Part shown: piece after piece, positions 1 through 9,163 of the stretch
Layout: the number at the start of each line of letters is the position of its first letter
How positions within the stretch are numbered: the first letter of the stretch is position 1
DNA from: Burkholderia humptydooensis
Lineage (GTDB): Bacteria > Pseudomonadota > Gammaproteobacteria > Burkholderiales > Burkholderiaceae
Reading direction: 5' to 3'
Length of the DNA stretch: 64,000 bases
Assembly: GCF_001513745.1 (NCBI RefSeq)
Contig: NZ_CP013380.1
Coordinates: forward strand, 3,906,001 to 3,970,000
Made by a program: the position numbers and the translations under genes
Notes under the pieces: generated by a model
The model's input: the letters and a program-made list of their open reading frames with translations, nothing else
Told to the model about the DNA's origin: nothing
Databases searched by the model: none

Positions 1-389
1 CAGTCGTGGCGCGCGCCGAGCACGAGCAGGTAATCGTTGCGCATCCGGTCGGCGATCGCCTGGCCGTCGTAGCGCGACAGGAACGACAGCACCGGCGCGT
101 CGGGCGCGTCGAGGCGCGCGTGGCCCGCCGAGTCGAACAGTTGCGGCTTGATCTGGAAGTAATCGAGATACGACGGCGCCGGATAATTCGGGATCAGCGC
201 GGCGAGCTGCGCTGCGCGCACCGGATCGTTCCTGCGCGCGGCCTCGCGCAACTGGACGAACACCCGATCGTCGTTCGACGCCACTTCGTCGGCGGTCTGC
301 GCGGCGCAGGCGGCCGTCCCCGCGGCCAGCACGGCCGCGACGAGGGGCGCCGCGAACGCGCGATATACTCGAAAAAGTCTGGTTGACAT
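1..389 (-). CDS. Lytic transglycosylase (Slt-like), 5' part only
   Basis: The minus-strand frame opens with ATG at 389 (MSTRLFRVYRAF...) and stays open to the window edge, so only about 129 N-terminal residues are visible. It begins with a positively charged segment and a hydrophobic Ala/Val-rich stretch (about residues 10-30) typical of an export signal. Next comes an Asp/Arg/Ala-rich helical region (VQLREAARRNDPVRAAQL) like the superhelical U-domain of soluble lytic transglycosylases, periplasmic enzymes that cleave peptidoglycan between MurNAc and GlcNAc. The catalytic SLT domain would lie beyond the edge and is not seen. Family assignment rests on this N-terminal pattern and on its place beside the cyclo-ligase gene, as I recall it in Burkholderia. 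Its start codon lies only 21 bp from that of the divergent neighbour. Confidence 0.65.
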   Translation of the reverse strand, partial: MSTRLFRVYRAFAAPLVAAVLAAGTAACAAQTADEVASNDDRVFVQLREAARRNDPVRAAQLAALIPNYPAPSYLDYFQIKPQLFDSAGHARLDAPDAPVLSFLSRYDGQAIADRMRNDYLLVLGARHD

Positions 390-410
390 CGTTGTATACG
401 GAGCACTCTA

Positions 411-1007
411 GTGAGCGAAAGCATAGCACGCGCCCAAGCGCCGAACCCGAAGCAAACGCTGCGCGAAACGCTTGCGCAGCGCCGCCTCGACGCGCATCGC
501 TCGCCGCTCGCGCACGACGCGCTCGCGCAGCGCGTGCTCGCGATTCTCGCGCAAGCCGCGCCGCGCACGGTCGGCTTCTACTGGCCGCTCGCGGGCGAGT
601 TCGACGCGCGCGAGATGATCGCGTCGTGGCTCGCGGGCGACGCGAGCCGGCAGGCCGCGCTGCCCGTGATCGGAGCGCCTCGCACGCCGCTCGAATTCCA
701 CGCGTGGACGCCCGATGCGCCGATGCGCGAGGGCCGCCACCGGATCGCCGAGCCCGCGGCGGGCGCGCGGCTCGTGCCGGACCTGCTGCTGATTCCGTGC
801 GTCGGCTTCGATCACGGCTGCTTCCGGCTCGGCTACGGCGGCGGCTATTACGACCGCACGCTCGCCGCGTGGCCGGGCACGGCGCGGCCCGTGACGGTCG
901 GCGTCGCTTACGACGCGTGCGGCGTGCGCGAATTGCCGCGCGAAGCGCACGATCTGCCGCTCGACTGGATCGTCACCGAGACGCGGCTCCATCGGTCCGG
1001 CGACTGA
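411..1007 (+). CDS. fau: 5-formyltetrahydrofolate cyclo-ligase
   Basis: This 198-residue cytoplasmic enzyme converts 5-formyl-THF to 5,10-methenyl-THF with ATP, returning a dead-end folate to the one-carbon pool. It has the family's N-terminal basic segment (LRETLAQRRLDAH, about residues 17-29), the substrate-contact region FYWPLAGEFD (about 56-65) and the C-terminal hallmark GYGGGYYDRTL (about 143-153). Length is normal for the family. The start is GTG at 411 with GGAG seven bases upstream; no in-frame ATG lies near the beginning. It diverges from the lytic transglycosylase gene. Confidence 0.93.
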   Translation: MSESIARAQAPNPKQTLRETLAQRRLDAHRSPLAHDALAQRVLAILAQAAPRTVGFYWPLAGEFDAREMIASWLAGDASRQAALPVIGAPRTPLEFHAWTPDAPMREGRHRIAEPAAGARLVPDLLLIPCVGFDHGCFRLGYGGGYYDRTLAAWPGTARPVTVGVAYDACGVRELPREAHDLPLDWIVTETRLHRSGD

Positions 1008-1087
1008 CGCGCGCCGGCCGGCACGCGGGGCGCGACGGCCGGCGCTCGGCCCGGCACTGCCCGCCCCGCCGCAGCGCCGCCCGGAAG

Positions 1088-1600
1088 CTACAGCGACGCG
1101 GCCGCGCGCGCCGCGGTGTCGTACAGCCCCGACGCGTGGCGAAGCAGTTGCGCGGCGTCGCCGATCTGCTCGTTCGTGAGCCCGCTGTCCTTCAGGGTCT
1201 CGATCAGGCAGCGCTCGCGCACGTCGCGGTACTTGAGGCAGAGCGCGCGGCCCGCGTCGGTCGCTTCGAAGAACACTTCCTTGCCTGTCTTTTCGCTTTT
1301 TACGTACCCTCTAGCTACCAGCTTCTTGAGTGCATACGTCGCGACGTGCGTGTCCTCGATGTTGAGCACGAAGCAAATGTCGGCCAGCTTCTTCTTGCGG
1401 TCCCGGTGGCTCACGTGGTGCAGCAGCGACACCTCGACCGCCGTCATGTCCTTCGCGCCGGCCGCCGCCATGCACCGGACCATCCAGCGATTGAACGCAT
1501 TTCCCGCCATGATGAGCGCATATTCGAGCTCGGAGAGCTCCGCGCTTGTCTCGGAAACGAGATGTTCGGACGATACGATCTTGGTCGGATGGCGCTGCAT
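1088..1600 (-). CDS. MarR-type winged-helix transcriptional regulator
   Basis: A 170-residue protein with the layout of a MarR-family dimeric repressor: an N-terminal dimerisation helix (LSELEYALIMAGNAFNRWMV), a winged helix at about residues 52-105 whose recognition helix is around NIEDTHVATYALKKLVARGYV, and a C-terminal helix. It matches the group of predicted winged-helix regulators often found beside pxp genes. It diverges from pxpB across a 149-bp AT-rich spacer carrying inverted repeats, so it is the obvious candidate regulator of the 5-oxoproline genes and of itself. The ligand is unknown. The ATG at 1600 is the first good start. Confidence 0.8.
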   Translation of the reverse strand: MQRHPTKIVSSEHLVSETSAELSELEYALIMAGNAFNRWMVRCMAAAGAKDMTAVEVSLLHHVSHRDRKKKLADICFVLNIEDTHVATYALKKLVARGYVKSEKTGKEVFFEATDAGRALCLKYRDVRERCLIETLKDSGLTNEQIGDAAQLLRHASGLYDTAARAAASL

Positions 1601-1681
1601 GGCGGATCGGCGAAGGCGAGTCGGAGGTGCGCGAAAGTGTACGCCAAAGTCGTCCGCGCGACGTCCGGCAAAATTTTTTGA

Positions 1682-1711
1682 CGATAAGTTATCGACATTT
1701 TATTGATAATG
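1682..1711. promoter_or_regulatory. Operator-like inverted repeats between the MarR-type gene and pxpB
   Basis: In otherwise GC-rich DNA the divergent spacer is AT-rich. It holds the perfect inverted repeat CGATAA-G-TTATCG (1682-1694), followed by CATT...AATG ends at 1696-1711 around TTATTGAT. Size and position suit a MarR dimer site overlapping both promoters. That the flanking regulator binds here is inference. Confidence 0.45.
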
Positions 1712-1749
1712 TATTCTTCTCCCGGCTCAACGCCGTTTGCTTGCCACCG

Positions 1750-2406
1750 ATGACCACTCCACGCATCTATCCGCTTGGCGACACCGCCCTCGTCTGCGAG
1801 GCGCCCCCGCCCGCGACGCTCGAATGCCAGCGCCGCGTGTGGGCGGTCGCGAGCGCGGCGGCGGGCTGGCCGCACGTCGTAGACGTCGTGCCCGGCATGA
1901 ACAACCTGACGATCGTGTTCGACCCGCTCGAAACGGCCGCCGACACGCTCGCGCCGCTGATGAAGGCCGCGTGGCGCGACGCCGACGGCGTCGCCGAAAG
2001 CGGCCGCGAGGTCGAGATCCCCGTCGAGTACGGCGGCGCGTTCGGCCCCGATCTCGACGCGGTCGCGAAGCACACGGGGCTCGCGCGCGACGAGGTCGTG
2101 CGCCGCCATTCGGCGGGCGCCTACGTCGTGTTCTTCCTCGGCTTTCAGCCGGGCTTCACGTACATGGGCGGCCTCGACGGCTCGCTGCACACGCCGCGGC
2201 GCGCCGTGCCCCGGCTCGAGGTGCCCGCCGGCTCGGTCGGCATCGGCGGCGAGCAGACGGGCATCTATCCGGCCGCCGCGCCGGGCGGCTGGCAACTGAT
2301 CGGCCGCACGCCGCTCGCGCTCTTCGATCCCGCGCGCACGCCGCCCACGCTGCTGCAGCCGGGCGACCGCGTGCGCTTCACCGTCGCGGGGGTGCATACC
2401 GGATGA
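1750..2406 (+). CDS. pxpB: 5-oxoprolinase subunit PxpB
   Basis: A 218-residue protein of the KipI/AHS1 family. With PxpC and PxpA it forms the prokaryotic ATP-dependent 5-oxoprolinase that opens 5-oxoproline to glutamate. Visible family motifs are the N-terminal YPLGDTALV, the central PGMNNLTIVFDP (about residues 50-61) and the C-terminal FQPGFTYMGGLD and GSVGIGGEQTGIYP (about 135-178). The ATG at 1750 gives the canonical N-terminus; an upstream in-frame extension crosses the AT-rich operator region and is rejected. Its stop overlaps the pxpC start (ATGA), indicating translational coupling. Confidence 0.93.
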   Translation: MTTPRIYPLGDTALVCEAPPPATLECQRRVWAVASAAAGWPHVVDVVPGMNNLTIVFDPLETAADTLAPLMKAAWRDADGVAESGREVEIPVEYGGAFGPDLDAVAKHTGLARDEVVRRHSAGAYVVFFLGFQPGFTYMGGLDGSLHTPRRAVPRLEVPAGSVGIGGEQTGIYPAAAPGGWQLIGRTPLALFDPARTPPTLLQPGDRVRFTVAGVHTG

Positions 2407-3500
2407 CTTCACGCCAAGCAACGAGCGGCATCGAAGTGCTGCGCGCCGGGCCGCTGTCGACAGTCCAGGATCTCGGCCGCCGCGGCTATCGCCATCTGGG
2501 CGTCGCGCAAAGCGGCGCGCTCGACTCGCTCGCGCTCGAAGTGGGCAATCGCCTCGTCGGCAACCGGCCGGACGCCGCCGCGATCGAAATCACGCTCGGC
2601 CCCGCGTCGTTCCGCTTTCCGCGCGCGGCGCGCATCGCGATCACCGGCACCGAGTTCGGCGCGACGCTCGACGGCGTGCCGATCTACTCGTGGTGGAGCG
2701 TGCCCGTCGCGGCCGGCCAGACGCTCGCGCTGCCCGTCGCGAAGCGCGGGATGCGCGGCTATCTGTGCGTCGCGGGCGGCATCGACGTGCTGCCGATGCT
2801 CGGCTCGCGCAGCACCGATCTCGCGTCGCGCTTCGGCGGCCTCGGCGGCCGCGTGCTGCGCGACGGCGACCGGCTGCCCGTCGGCGCGCCGCCCGCCGCC
2901 GCGCCCGCGTGCGTCGCGCCCGACGCGCCCGAGTTCGGCGTGAAGGCGCCCGCGTGGTGCGCGTTCGCGCGCGTCGACAAGGAGCCGCGCCGCCACAAGC
3001 ACGCCAAGCACGCCAAGCACGCGCACGCCGCATGGGCGATGCCCGTGCGCGTGCTGCCCGGCCCGCAATACGCGAGCTTCGCGCCGGCGGCGCAGCAGGC
3101 GTTCTGGGACGAGGAATGGATCGTCACGCCGAACAGCAACCGGATGGGCTACCGGCTCGCGGGCGCGAAGCTCGAGCGCACCGAGACGGGCGACCTGCTG
3201 TCGCACGCGGTGCTGCCGGGCACGATCCAGGTGCCGGGCAACGGCCAGCCGATCGTGCTGATGAACGACGCGCAGACGACGGGCGGCTATCCGCGGATCG
3301 GCGCCGTGATCCGCGCGGACCTCTGGAAGCTCGCGCAGGCGCGCCTGAACCTGCCGGTCCGCTTCGTCCGCGTGACGGCGGCGGCCGCGCGCGACGCGCT
3401 CGCCGCCGAGCGCGCGTACCTGCGGCAGATCGACATCGCGATCGAGATGCGTGAGGAAGCGCTGCAGCGCGCGCGCGCCGCGCGGGCAGTGGCCGCATGA
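2403..3500 (+). CDS. pxpC: 5-oxoprolinase subunit PxpC
   Basis: A 365-residue protein of the KipA/AHS2 family, the large partner of PxpB in 5-oxoprolinase. Characteristic segments are [19 protein letters not shown] near the N-terminus (about residues 17-35), [11 protein letters not shown], and the late [19 protein letters not shown] and [15 protein letters not shown] blocks. Oddly, the middle of the protein (about residues 198-210, nt 2995-3032) carries a His/Lys/Ala-rich tract with [11 protein letters not shown], encoded by near-tandem ACGCCAAGC units. This looks like a local repeat expansion in the linker before the second half. It overlaps pxpB by four bases. Confidence 0.92.
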   Translation: MTSRQATSGIEVLRAGPLSTVQDLGRRGYRHLGVAQSGALDSLALEVGNRLVGNRPDAAAIEITLGPASFRFPRAARIAITGTEFGATLDGVPIYSWWSVPVAAGQTLALPVAKRGMRGYLCVAGGIDVLPMLGSRSTDLASRFGGLGGRVLRDGDRLPVGAPPAAAPACVAPDAPEFGVKAPAWCAFARVDKEPRRHKHAKHAKHAHAAWAMPVRVLPGPQYASFAPAAQQAFWDEEWIVTPNSNRMGYRLAGAKLERTETGDLLSHAVLPGTIQVPGNGQPIVLMNDAQTTGGYPRIGAVIRADLWKLAQARLNLPVRFVRVTAAAARDALAAERAYLRQIDIAIEMREEALQRARAARAVAA

Positions 3501-3556
3501 TTCCGGGGCCGGGTGCCGCCGCGCGGCCGGCCGCGAACGCTTTGGATAGAAACGTC

Positions 3557-4321
3557 ATGGAAATCGATTTGAACGCCGACCTCGGCGAAGGCTGCGGCTC
3601 CGACGAGGCGCTTCTCGACTTCGTCACATCGGCGAACATAGCGTGCGGCTGGCACGCGGGCGGCGCCACGGCGATGCGCGACTGCGTGCGCTGGGCGGTC
3701 GAAAAAGGCGTGTCGATCGGCGCGCATCCGAGCTTTCACGATCCGGAGAATTTCGGCCGCAGGGAAATGGATCTGCCCGCGAGCGAGATCTACGCGGGCG
3801 TGCTGTATCAATTGGGCGCGCTATCTGCGATCGCTCAGGCGGAAGGCGGGCGCATCGCGCACGTGAAGCCGCACGGCGCGCTGTACAACCAGGCCGCGCG
3901 CGAGCCCGAGATCGCCGACGCGGTCGTGTCGGCGATCCACGATTTCGATCCGTCGCTCGCGGTGTTCGGCCTTGCGAAAAGCGGGTTCGTCGATGCCGCG
4001 CGGCACGCGGGGCTCGTCGCCGTCGAGGAAGTGTTCGCCGATCGCGGCTATCGCGCGGACGGCTCGCTCGTGCCGCGCAGCCAGCCGGGCGCGCTCGTCG
4101 ACGACGAGAACGAGATGCTCGCGCGCACGCTCGAGATGGTCCGCGGCCAGCGCGTGCGCGCGGTCACGGGCGAATGGGTGCCGCTCAACGCGCAGACGGT
4201 CTGCCTGCACGGCGACGGCCCGCACGCGCTCGCCTTCGCGAGACGAATCCGCCACGCGCTCGAAGCGGCCGGCATCGACGTGCACGCGCCCGGCGCGCTG
4301 CACGCGGGAGAGCGCGCGTAA
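3557..4321 (+). CDS. pxpA: 5-oxoprolinase subunit PxpA (LamB/YcsF family)
   Basis: Third 5-oxoprolinase subunit. The N-terminus [17 protein letters not shown] is the family signature, followed by [12 protein letters not shown] (about residues 22-33), [11 protein letters not shown] (about 101-111) and a C-terminal [10 protein letters not shown]. It yields 254 residues from ATG 3557, the normal family length. A longer frame beginning at 3497, in ATGA overlap with pxpC, would add 20 Pro/Ala-rich residues that do not belong to the family, so 3557 is preferred although its ribosome-binding site is weak. Third gene of the pxpBCA run. Confidence 0.92.
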   Translation: MEIDLNADLGEGCGSDEALLDFVTSANIACGWHAGGATAMRDCVRWAVEKGVSIGAHPSFHDPENFGRREMDLPASEIYAGVLYQLGALSAIAQAEGGRIAHVKPHGALYNQAAREPEIADAVVSAIHDFDPSLAVFGLAKSGFVDAARHAGLVAVEEVFADRGYRADGSLVPRSQPGALVDDENEMLARTLEMVRGQRVRAVTGEWVPLNAQTVCLHGDGPHALAFARRIRHALEAAGIDVHAPGALHAGERA

Positions 4322-4818
4322 CGCTTCGCGCGGGATGCGTCCCGGATTCGTCTGATTCGCACGCGCGGCCGGCGGCGCTTTTTCCCAGCGACCCGGCCCT
4401 GCGCGAGCGGCCTGCCCGCGCCGAAGCCGCGAAGGCGATCGTCAAGGCGCGTGCGCATCGCGCATCCCGTCGACCGCACGCCTGCCGTCCGGCTGCGCGC
4501 AGCGAAGACCGAGAAGGTCACGAAGCATGAACACCGCCCGCGCGCCGGGCGCACACGACACCTTGCAGGCGGCGGGCCGCGCCCGCCGCACGAACGATTC
4601 GCCGACACGGCGAAGGCCGGCGCGCACCCATGTCCGCGCGACAGCCTTCGCCGTCGCCAGGATCGGGCGGACGCGCACGACGAGCGCGCGTCCACTCCGC
4701 AGTCCCGAGCGGCCATGAGAGCCGCGAAGGCCCATCGGCGCGACGGCCGCGCGCCGATCGCAAGCCGCCGCGCGCCGCCCGAAGACGGCGCGCGTCAACC
4801 CATGTCAGGAGAATGTTC
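4322..4818. other. 497-bp spacer between pxpA and the DUF969 gene, no gene recognised
   Basis: Only short GC-driven open frames without ribosome-binding sites or recognisable products occur here, on either strand. A small hairpin (CGGGA/TCCCG, 4331-4344) follows the pxpA stop but has no T-run. No convincing promoter or RNA gene was recognised. The AGGAGA at 4807-4812 belongs to the next gene. Confidence 0.5.
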
Positions 4819-5562
4819 ATGCAAGGCACCGTAAGTCTATGGCCGCTGATCGGCGTCGCCGTGATCGTCGTCGGCTTCGCGCTGCGCTTCAACCCGATGC
4901 TGATCGTCGCGACCGCGGCGATCGTGACGGCAGCGAGCGCGCACTTTCCGCCCGAGCGGATTCTCGCCGCGATCGGCGCGGGCTTCCTCAAGACCCGCAA
5001 CATCCCGCTCATCATCCTGCTGCCGCTCGCCGTGATCGGCCTCCTCGAGCGGCACGGGCTGCGCGAGCGCGCGCAGGCGTGGATCGCGAGCATCAGGGCG
5101 GCCACCGCGGGGCGCCTCCTCATCCTCTATCTGCTCGTGCGCGAGCTGACGGCGGCCGTCGGCCTGACGGGCCTGGGCGGTCATCCGCAGATGGTGCGGC
5201 CGCTGATCGCGCCGATGGCCGAAGGCGCGACCGAGAACCGTTTCGGTCCGCTGCCCGACGCGATCCGCCACCGGCTGCGCGCGTACGCGGCCGCGACCGA
5301 CAACGTCGGCCTCTTCTTCGGCGAAGACATCTTCGTCGCGTTCGGCGCGATCGTGCTGATGGTGACGTTCCTGAAGGAAGCGGGCATCGCGGTGGAACCG
5401 ATGCACGTCGCGCTCTGGGGCATCCCGACCGCCGCGTCCGCGTTCCTGATCCACGGCCTGCGGCTGTGGCTGCTCGACCGCCGGCTCGAACGCGAGCTGC
5501 GCGCGGGCGCCGCGTCGCACCTCGCCGCGAACCCCGCCGCCGACAACGGAGGCCGCGCATGA
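4819..5562 (+). CDS. DUF969 membrane protein, probable 5-oxoproline transporter subunit
   Basis: A 247-residue membrane protein of the DUF969 family. Hydrophobic segments begin immediately (LWPLIGVAVIVVGFALRF, about residues 7-24) and recur (MLIVATAAIVTA; PLIILLPLAVIGLLE). A polar loop carries TGLGGHPQMVRPLIAPMAEGA. DUF969 and DUF979 proteins occur as pairs and are annotated as the two parts of a 5-oxoproline transporter because they keep company with pxp and pyrrolidone-carboxylate peptidase genes, as here with pxpBCA. The ATG at 4819 has AGGAGA six bases upstream; the in-frame ATG at 4813 is too close to that site. The stop overlaps the next start. Confidence 0.85.
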   Translation: MQGTVSLWPLIGVAVIVVGFALRFNPMLIVATAAIVTAASAHFPPERILAAIGAGFLKTRNIPLIILLPLAVIGLLERHGLRERAQAWIASIRAATAGRLLILYLLVRELTAAVGLTGLGGHPQMVRPLIAPMAEGATENRFGPLPDAIRHRLRAYAAATDNVGLFFGEDIFVAFGAIVLMVTFLKEAGIAVEPMHVALWGIPTAASAFLIHGLRLWLLDRRLERELRAGAASHLAANPAADNGGRA

Positions 5563-6515
5563 CGCTCACGATCGATTATCTGTTCTGGCTCGTCGGCCTC
5601 GTGCTGCTCGCGGTCGGCGCGACGATCGTCACGGACCGCGCGCACCCGCGCCGCTTCACCGCGGGCGGCTTCTGGCTGCTGTACGCGCTCGTCTTCCTCA
5701 TCGGCGACAAGCTGCCCGTCGAGCTCGTCGGCGCGCTCGTGATCGTGATGGCGCTGATCGCGGGCTTCGGCGGCGTGACGGCGGCCAAGCCGAAGCTGCC
5801 GTCCGACGATGCGCGCCGCGCGAGCGCCGCGCGCATCGGCAACCGGCTCTTCATGCCCGCGCTCACGATTCCGTTCGTGACGGTCGCGATCACGCTCGCG
5901 GCAAGCCATCTGCACGTCGGCGGCGCGCCGCTCGTCGATCCGAAGAACGTCACGCTGATCGGCTTCGGCATCGGCTGCGTGATCGCGCTCGGCTTCGCAT
6001 GCCGGATCACGCGCGATTCGGTCGGCCAGTCGCTGCAGGAGGCGCGGCGGCTGATCGACGCGCTGTCGTGGGCGGCCGTGCTGCCGCAGATGCTCGGCAT
6101 GCTCGGGCTCGTGTTCTCGGACGCGGGCGTCGGCAAGGCGGTCGCGCACGTGACGACCGCGTATGTGAACCTCGATTACCGGCTCGTCGCGGTCGCCGTG
6201 TACTGCATCGGGATGGCGCTCTTCACGATGGTGATGGGCAACGGCTTCGCCGCGTTCCCGGTGATGACGGGCGGCGTCGGCGTGCCGATCCTCGTCAACG
6301 TGTTCCACGGCGATCCGGCCGTGATGGTCGCGATCGGGATGTTCTCCGGCTACTGCGGCACGCTGATGACGCCAATGGCCGCGAACTTCAACATGGTGCC
6401 CGCCGCGCTGCTCGAGCTGCCCGACAAGAACGGCGTGATCAAGGCGCAGATCCCGACCGCGCTCGCGCTGCTCGCGACGAACATCGTTCTGCTGAATGTT
6501 CTGATGTTTCGGTGA
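5559..6515 (+). CDS. DUF979 membrane protein, probable 5-oxoproline transporter subunit
   Basis: A 318-residue polytopic membrane protein, partner of the preceding DUF969 protein, whose reading frame it overlaps by four bases. Hydrophobic spans include YLFWLVGLVLLAVGATIV (about residues 6-23), GFWLLYALVFLIG and LVIVMALIAGFGGV. The conserved loop MVMGNGFAAFPVMTGGVGVP (about 223-242) and the late FSGYCGTLMTPMAANFN are typical of DUF979. The transport role is inferred from the gene pairing and the pxp neighbours. No pyrrolidone-carboxylate peptidase gene follows in this window. A strong terminator lies 34 bp downstream. Confidence 0.85.
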   Translation: MTLTIDYLFWLVGLVLLAVGATIVTDRAHPRRFTAGGFWLLYALVFLIGDKLPVELVGALVIVMALIAGFGGVTAAKPKLPSDDARRASAARIGNRLFMPALTIPFVTVAITLAASHLHVGGAPLVDPKNVTLIGFGIGCVIALGFACRITRDSVGQSLQEARRLIDALSWAAVLPQMLGMLGLVFSDAGVGKAVAHVTTAYVNLDYRLVAVAVYCIGMALFTMVMGNGFAAFPVMTGGVGVPILVNVFHGDPAVMVAIGMFSGYCGTLMTPMAANFNMVPAALLELPDKNGVIKAQIPTALALLATNIVLLNVLMFR

Positions 6516-6548
6516 GCGGGCGCGGCGCGCGGCCGCACGGCGCACATG

Positions 6549-6573
6549 AAAAAAGCGCCCTCGGGCGCTTTTG
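6549..6573 (+). terminator. Rho-independent terminator after the DUF979 gene
   Basis: GCGCCC-TC-GGGCGC stem preceded by an A-run and followed by TTTT. It is placed to end the pxp/DUF969/DUF979 transcript. Confidence 0.85.
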
Positions 6574-6779
6574 CTTCGATCGGCCAGCCGATCCGCGCGG
6601 CAGGCCGGCCAGCGGCCCCGCATCGTCGCGACCGAATCCGTCGCTCAGGATGAAAAATGCGTCCGCCGCCGCCCGCATCTGCTTCCCCCGGCCGGACGGC
6701 GGAACGCCCATCGAATAGGCGTACGTGCCTGCATGGTGGCTTGTTGTCGTGACTGGCCCCGTCGTGCATGCAGACAACC

Positions 6780-6810
6780 GTTGCCGGCACGCCGAAAGCA
6801 TGCCGGCAAC
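6780..6810. other. Strong 10-bp-stem inverted repeat
   Basis: GTTGCCGGCA (6780-6789) pairs perfectly with TGCCGGCAAC (6801-6810) around an 11-nt loop. On the plus strand a C-rich stretch and then a T-run (around 6825) follow. It could be part of a small RNA terminator, an mRNA 3' element or an operator; it is not explained by either flanking gene. Confidence 0.5.
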
Positions 6811-7005
6811 GCTACCCCCGCGCTGTTTTTATTGTTCCCCGTAGCGCATTTTCTTTTTTACGGCTTGGTGAAAAGAGCATAGGTTTAGCGCCTTGGAGTG
6901 TCAATCGTCGGAACAGGGTTTGCCCGTGCGCCGCGGCCAAAATGTGGGTTTATCCCTATCCCCATCTCCATCCCTATTCGCCCGCCCGTTCGTTCGGGTT
7001 CCCGA

Positions 7006-8146
7006 TTACCCGGCGTCGACGCGATAGCCCTGCTGCCGCAGCAATTCGAGCACGCCCTTCGGGCCGCCCAGGTGCAGCGCGCCGATTGCGACGAACAGCG
7101 GCCGGTTCGGCGCGGCGATCGCCGTCATCCGCGCGACGAAGCGGCGGTTGCGCTCGTAGACGATCTTGTTGTCGATCGAATCGGCGATCGACTGCGCGCG
7201 CGCGAGCCGCTCCGTCTTCGCGCTCGCCCAGGCGGCGATCGCGTCCGCGTCGCCGATGCGCCAGAGGCGATGCAGCGCGCGCACGTCGGCCGCGTTCTGC
7301 GCGGGCGTCTGCACCATGTCCTGCGCGAGCATCTCGCGCTGCTGCGCGAGCGTGAGCCCCGTGAACGCGCGCATCTGCTCGGCGAGCGTCTCGAGCCCGA
7401 CCACCCTGCCGCCCTTCTTGCGCAGGAACACGTTCTGCAGTTGCGCCTCGGTGCCGTATTCGGTCTGCAAGCCGGCCGACAGCGAATCGTACGTTTCGAC
7501 GACGAGCGACGCGAGCCACGGCCGCATGTTGCGGATGCCGGCGAGCGCGGCCGGATTGCCGCGCAGCCGGCTCGCGAGCTTCTGCCAGAGGGGCGGCGGC
7601 AACAGGCGCGGCAGGCACGCGTAGTTGCATACGCCGTACTTCGACACGTCGTCCTGCGATTCGAGCAGATCGTCCGGCGACAGCTCGAGCGCGAGTGTCG
7701 GCGACGCGGCGAGCGCCGCGAGGATCGGCCGGCGAAACGGCTGGCTCGCCGGATAGTCGGCGGGGTCGCCGACGTGCAGCGTGCCGAGCACGTAAATCGT
7801 GACCCTGTTTTTCGTCGCGACGTAGAACGGCATCCGCGCGGGCTGCGTGCGCACCGCGCCGCTCGCGACGGTGCCGTTCGACGTCGACGGCGGCGGCGCG
7901 TGGAAGCCCGGCAGCGACATGCTCGGCGCGGGAATCGGCGCCTGCGGCAGCGGCGCGGTCGCGACGCTGCCCGCCGCCAGCGCGCCGACGGGCGGCCAGG
8001 CGAGCCCGCCCGTCGCGCACGCGCCGGCGAGCACGGCGCTCGCGAGCGAGCGCGCGCGCCAGCGCCGGGGCGTCCGTGCGGCGTGCGTCGCCACGCGCCG
8101 CACGCTGTTACGCGAGCGGCGCGCGGCTTCGCGCGCCGCCACTGCC

Positions 8147-8154
<8 letters not shown>
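7006..8154 (-). CDS. TraB/GumN family protein, putative metalloprotease-like
   Basis: A 382-residue protein. A basic N-terminus and a hydrophobic, Cys-containing segment (RARSLASAVLAGACATGGLAW) suggest export or lipidation, and a Pro/Ala-rich linker follows. The GumN/TraB domain runs from about residue 110 to the end. It shows the conserved YVLGTLHVGD motif (GxxH) near its start and a second LFVAIGALHLGGPKG near its C-terminus; both histidines are thought to bind metal in this Tiki/TraB-like fold. The start at 8154 overlaps the stop of the upstream dppF gene by eight bases, so it is translated with the dipeptide transporter operon. Substrate is unknown; a link to peptide processing is inference. 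Confidence 0.8.

Positions 8155-9159
<1,005 letters not shown>

Positions 9160-9163
<4 letters not shown>

Larger units (their letters stand above)
6516..7005. other. 490-bp spacer between convergent genes, no protein gene seen
   Basis: Beyond the terminator this stretch carries a long stem-loop (6780-6810), a T-rich segment (about 6825-6860) and a pyrimidine-rich run of TATCCC/CATCTCC-like units (6951-6977). Short open frames here lack ribosome-binding sites and homologous motifs. The lower GC of 6815-6900 compared with its surroundings would suit a promoter or small RNA, but none could be identified by eye. Confidence 0.45.

Noticed and set aside
383..388. Perfect TTGACA as a -35 box for the cyclo-ligase gene
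   Set aside because: No acceptable -10 box lies 16-18 bp downstream, and the site overlaps the start codon of the divergent gene.
3497..3556. Earlier pxpA start overlapping pxpC by ATGA
   Set aside because: The overlap is attractive, but the added 20 residues are Pro/Ala-rich and absent from the family, whose conserved N-terminus begins at 3557.
6951..6977. Pyrimidine-rich TATCCC/CATCTCC run as a CRISPR or microsatellite array
   Set aside because: Units are irregular, only about 27 bp in total, with no spacers. It is a simple low-complexity patch.
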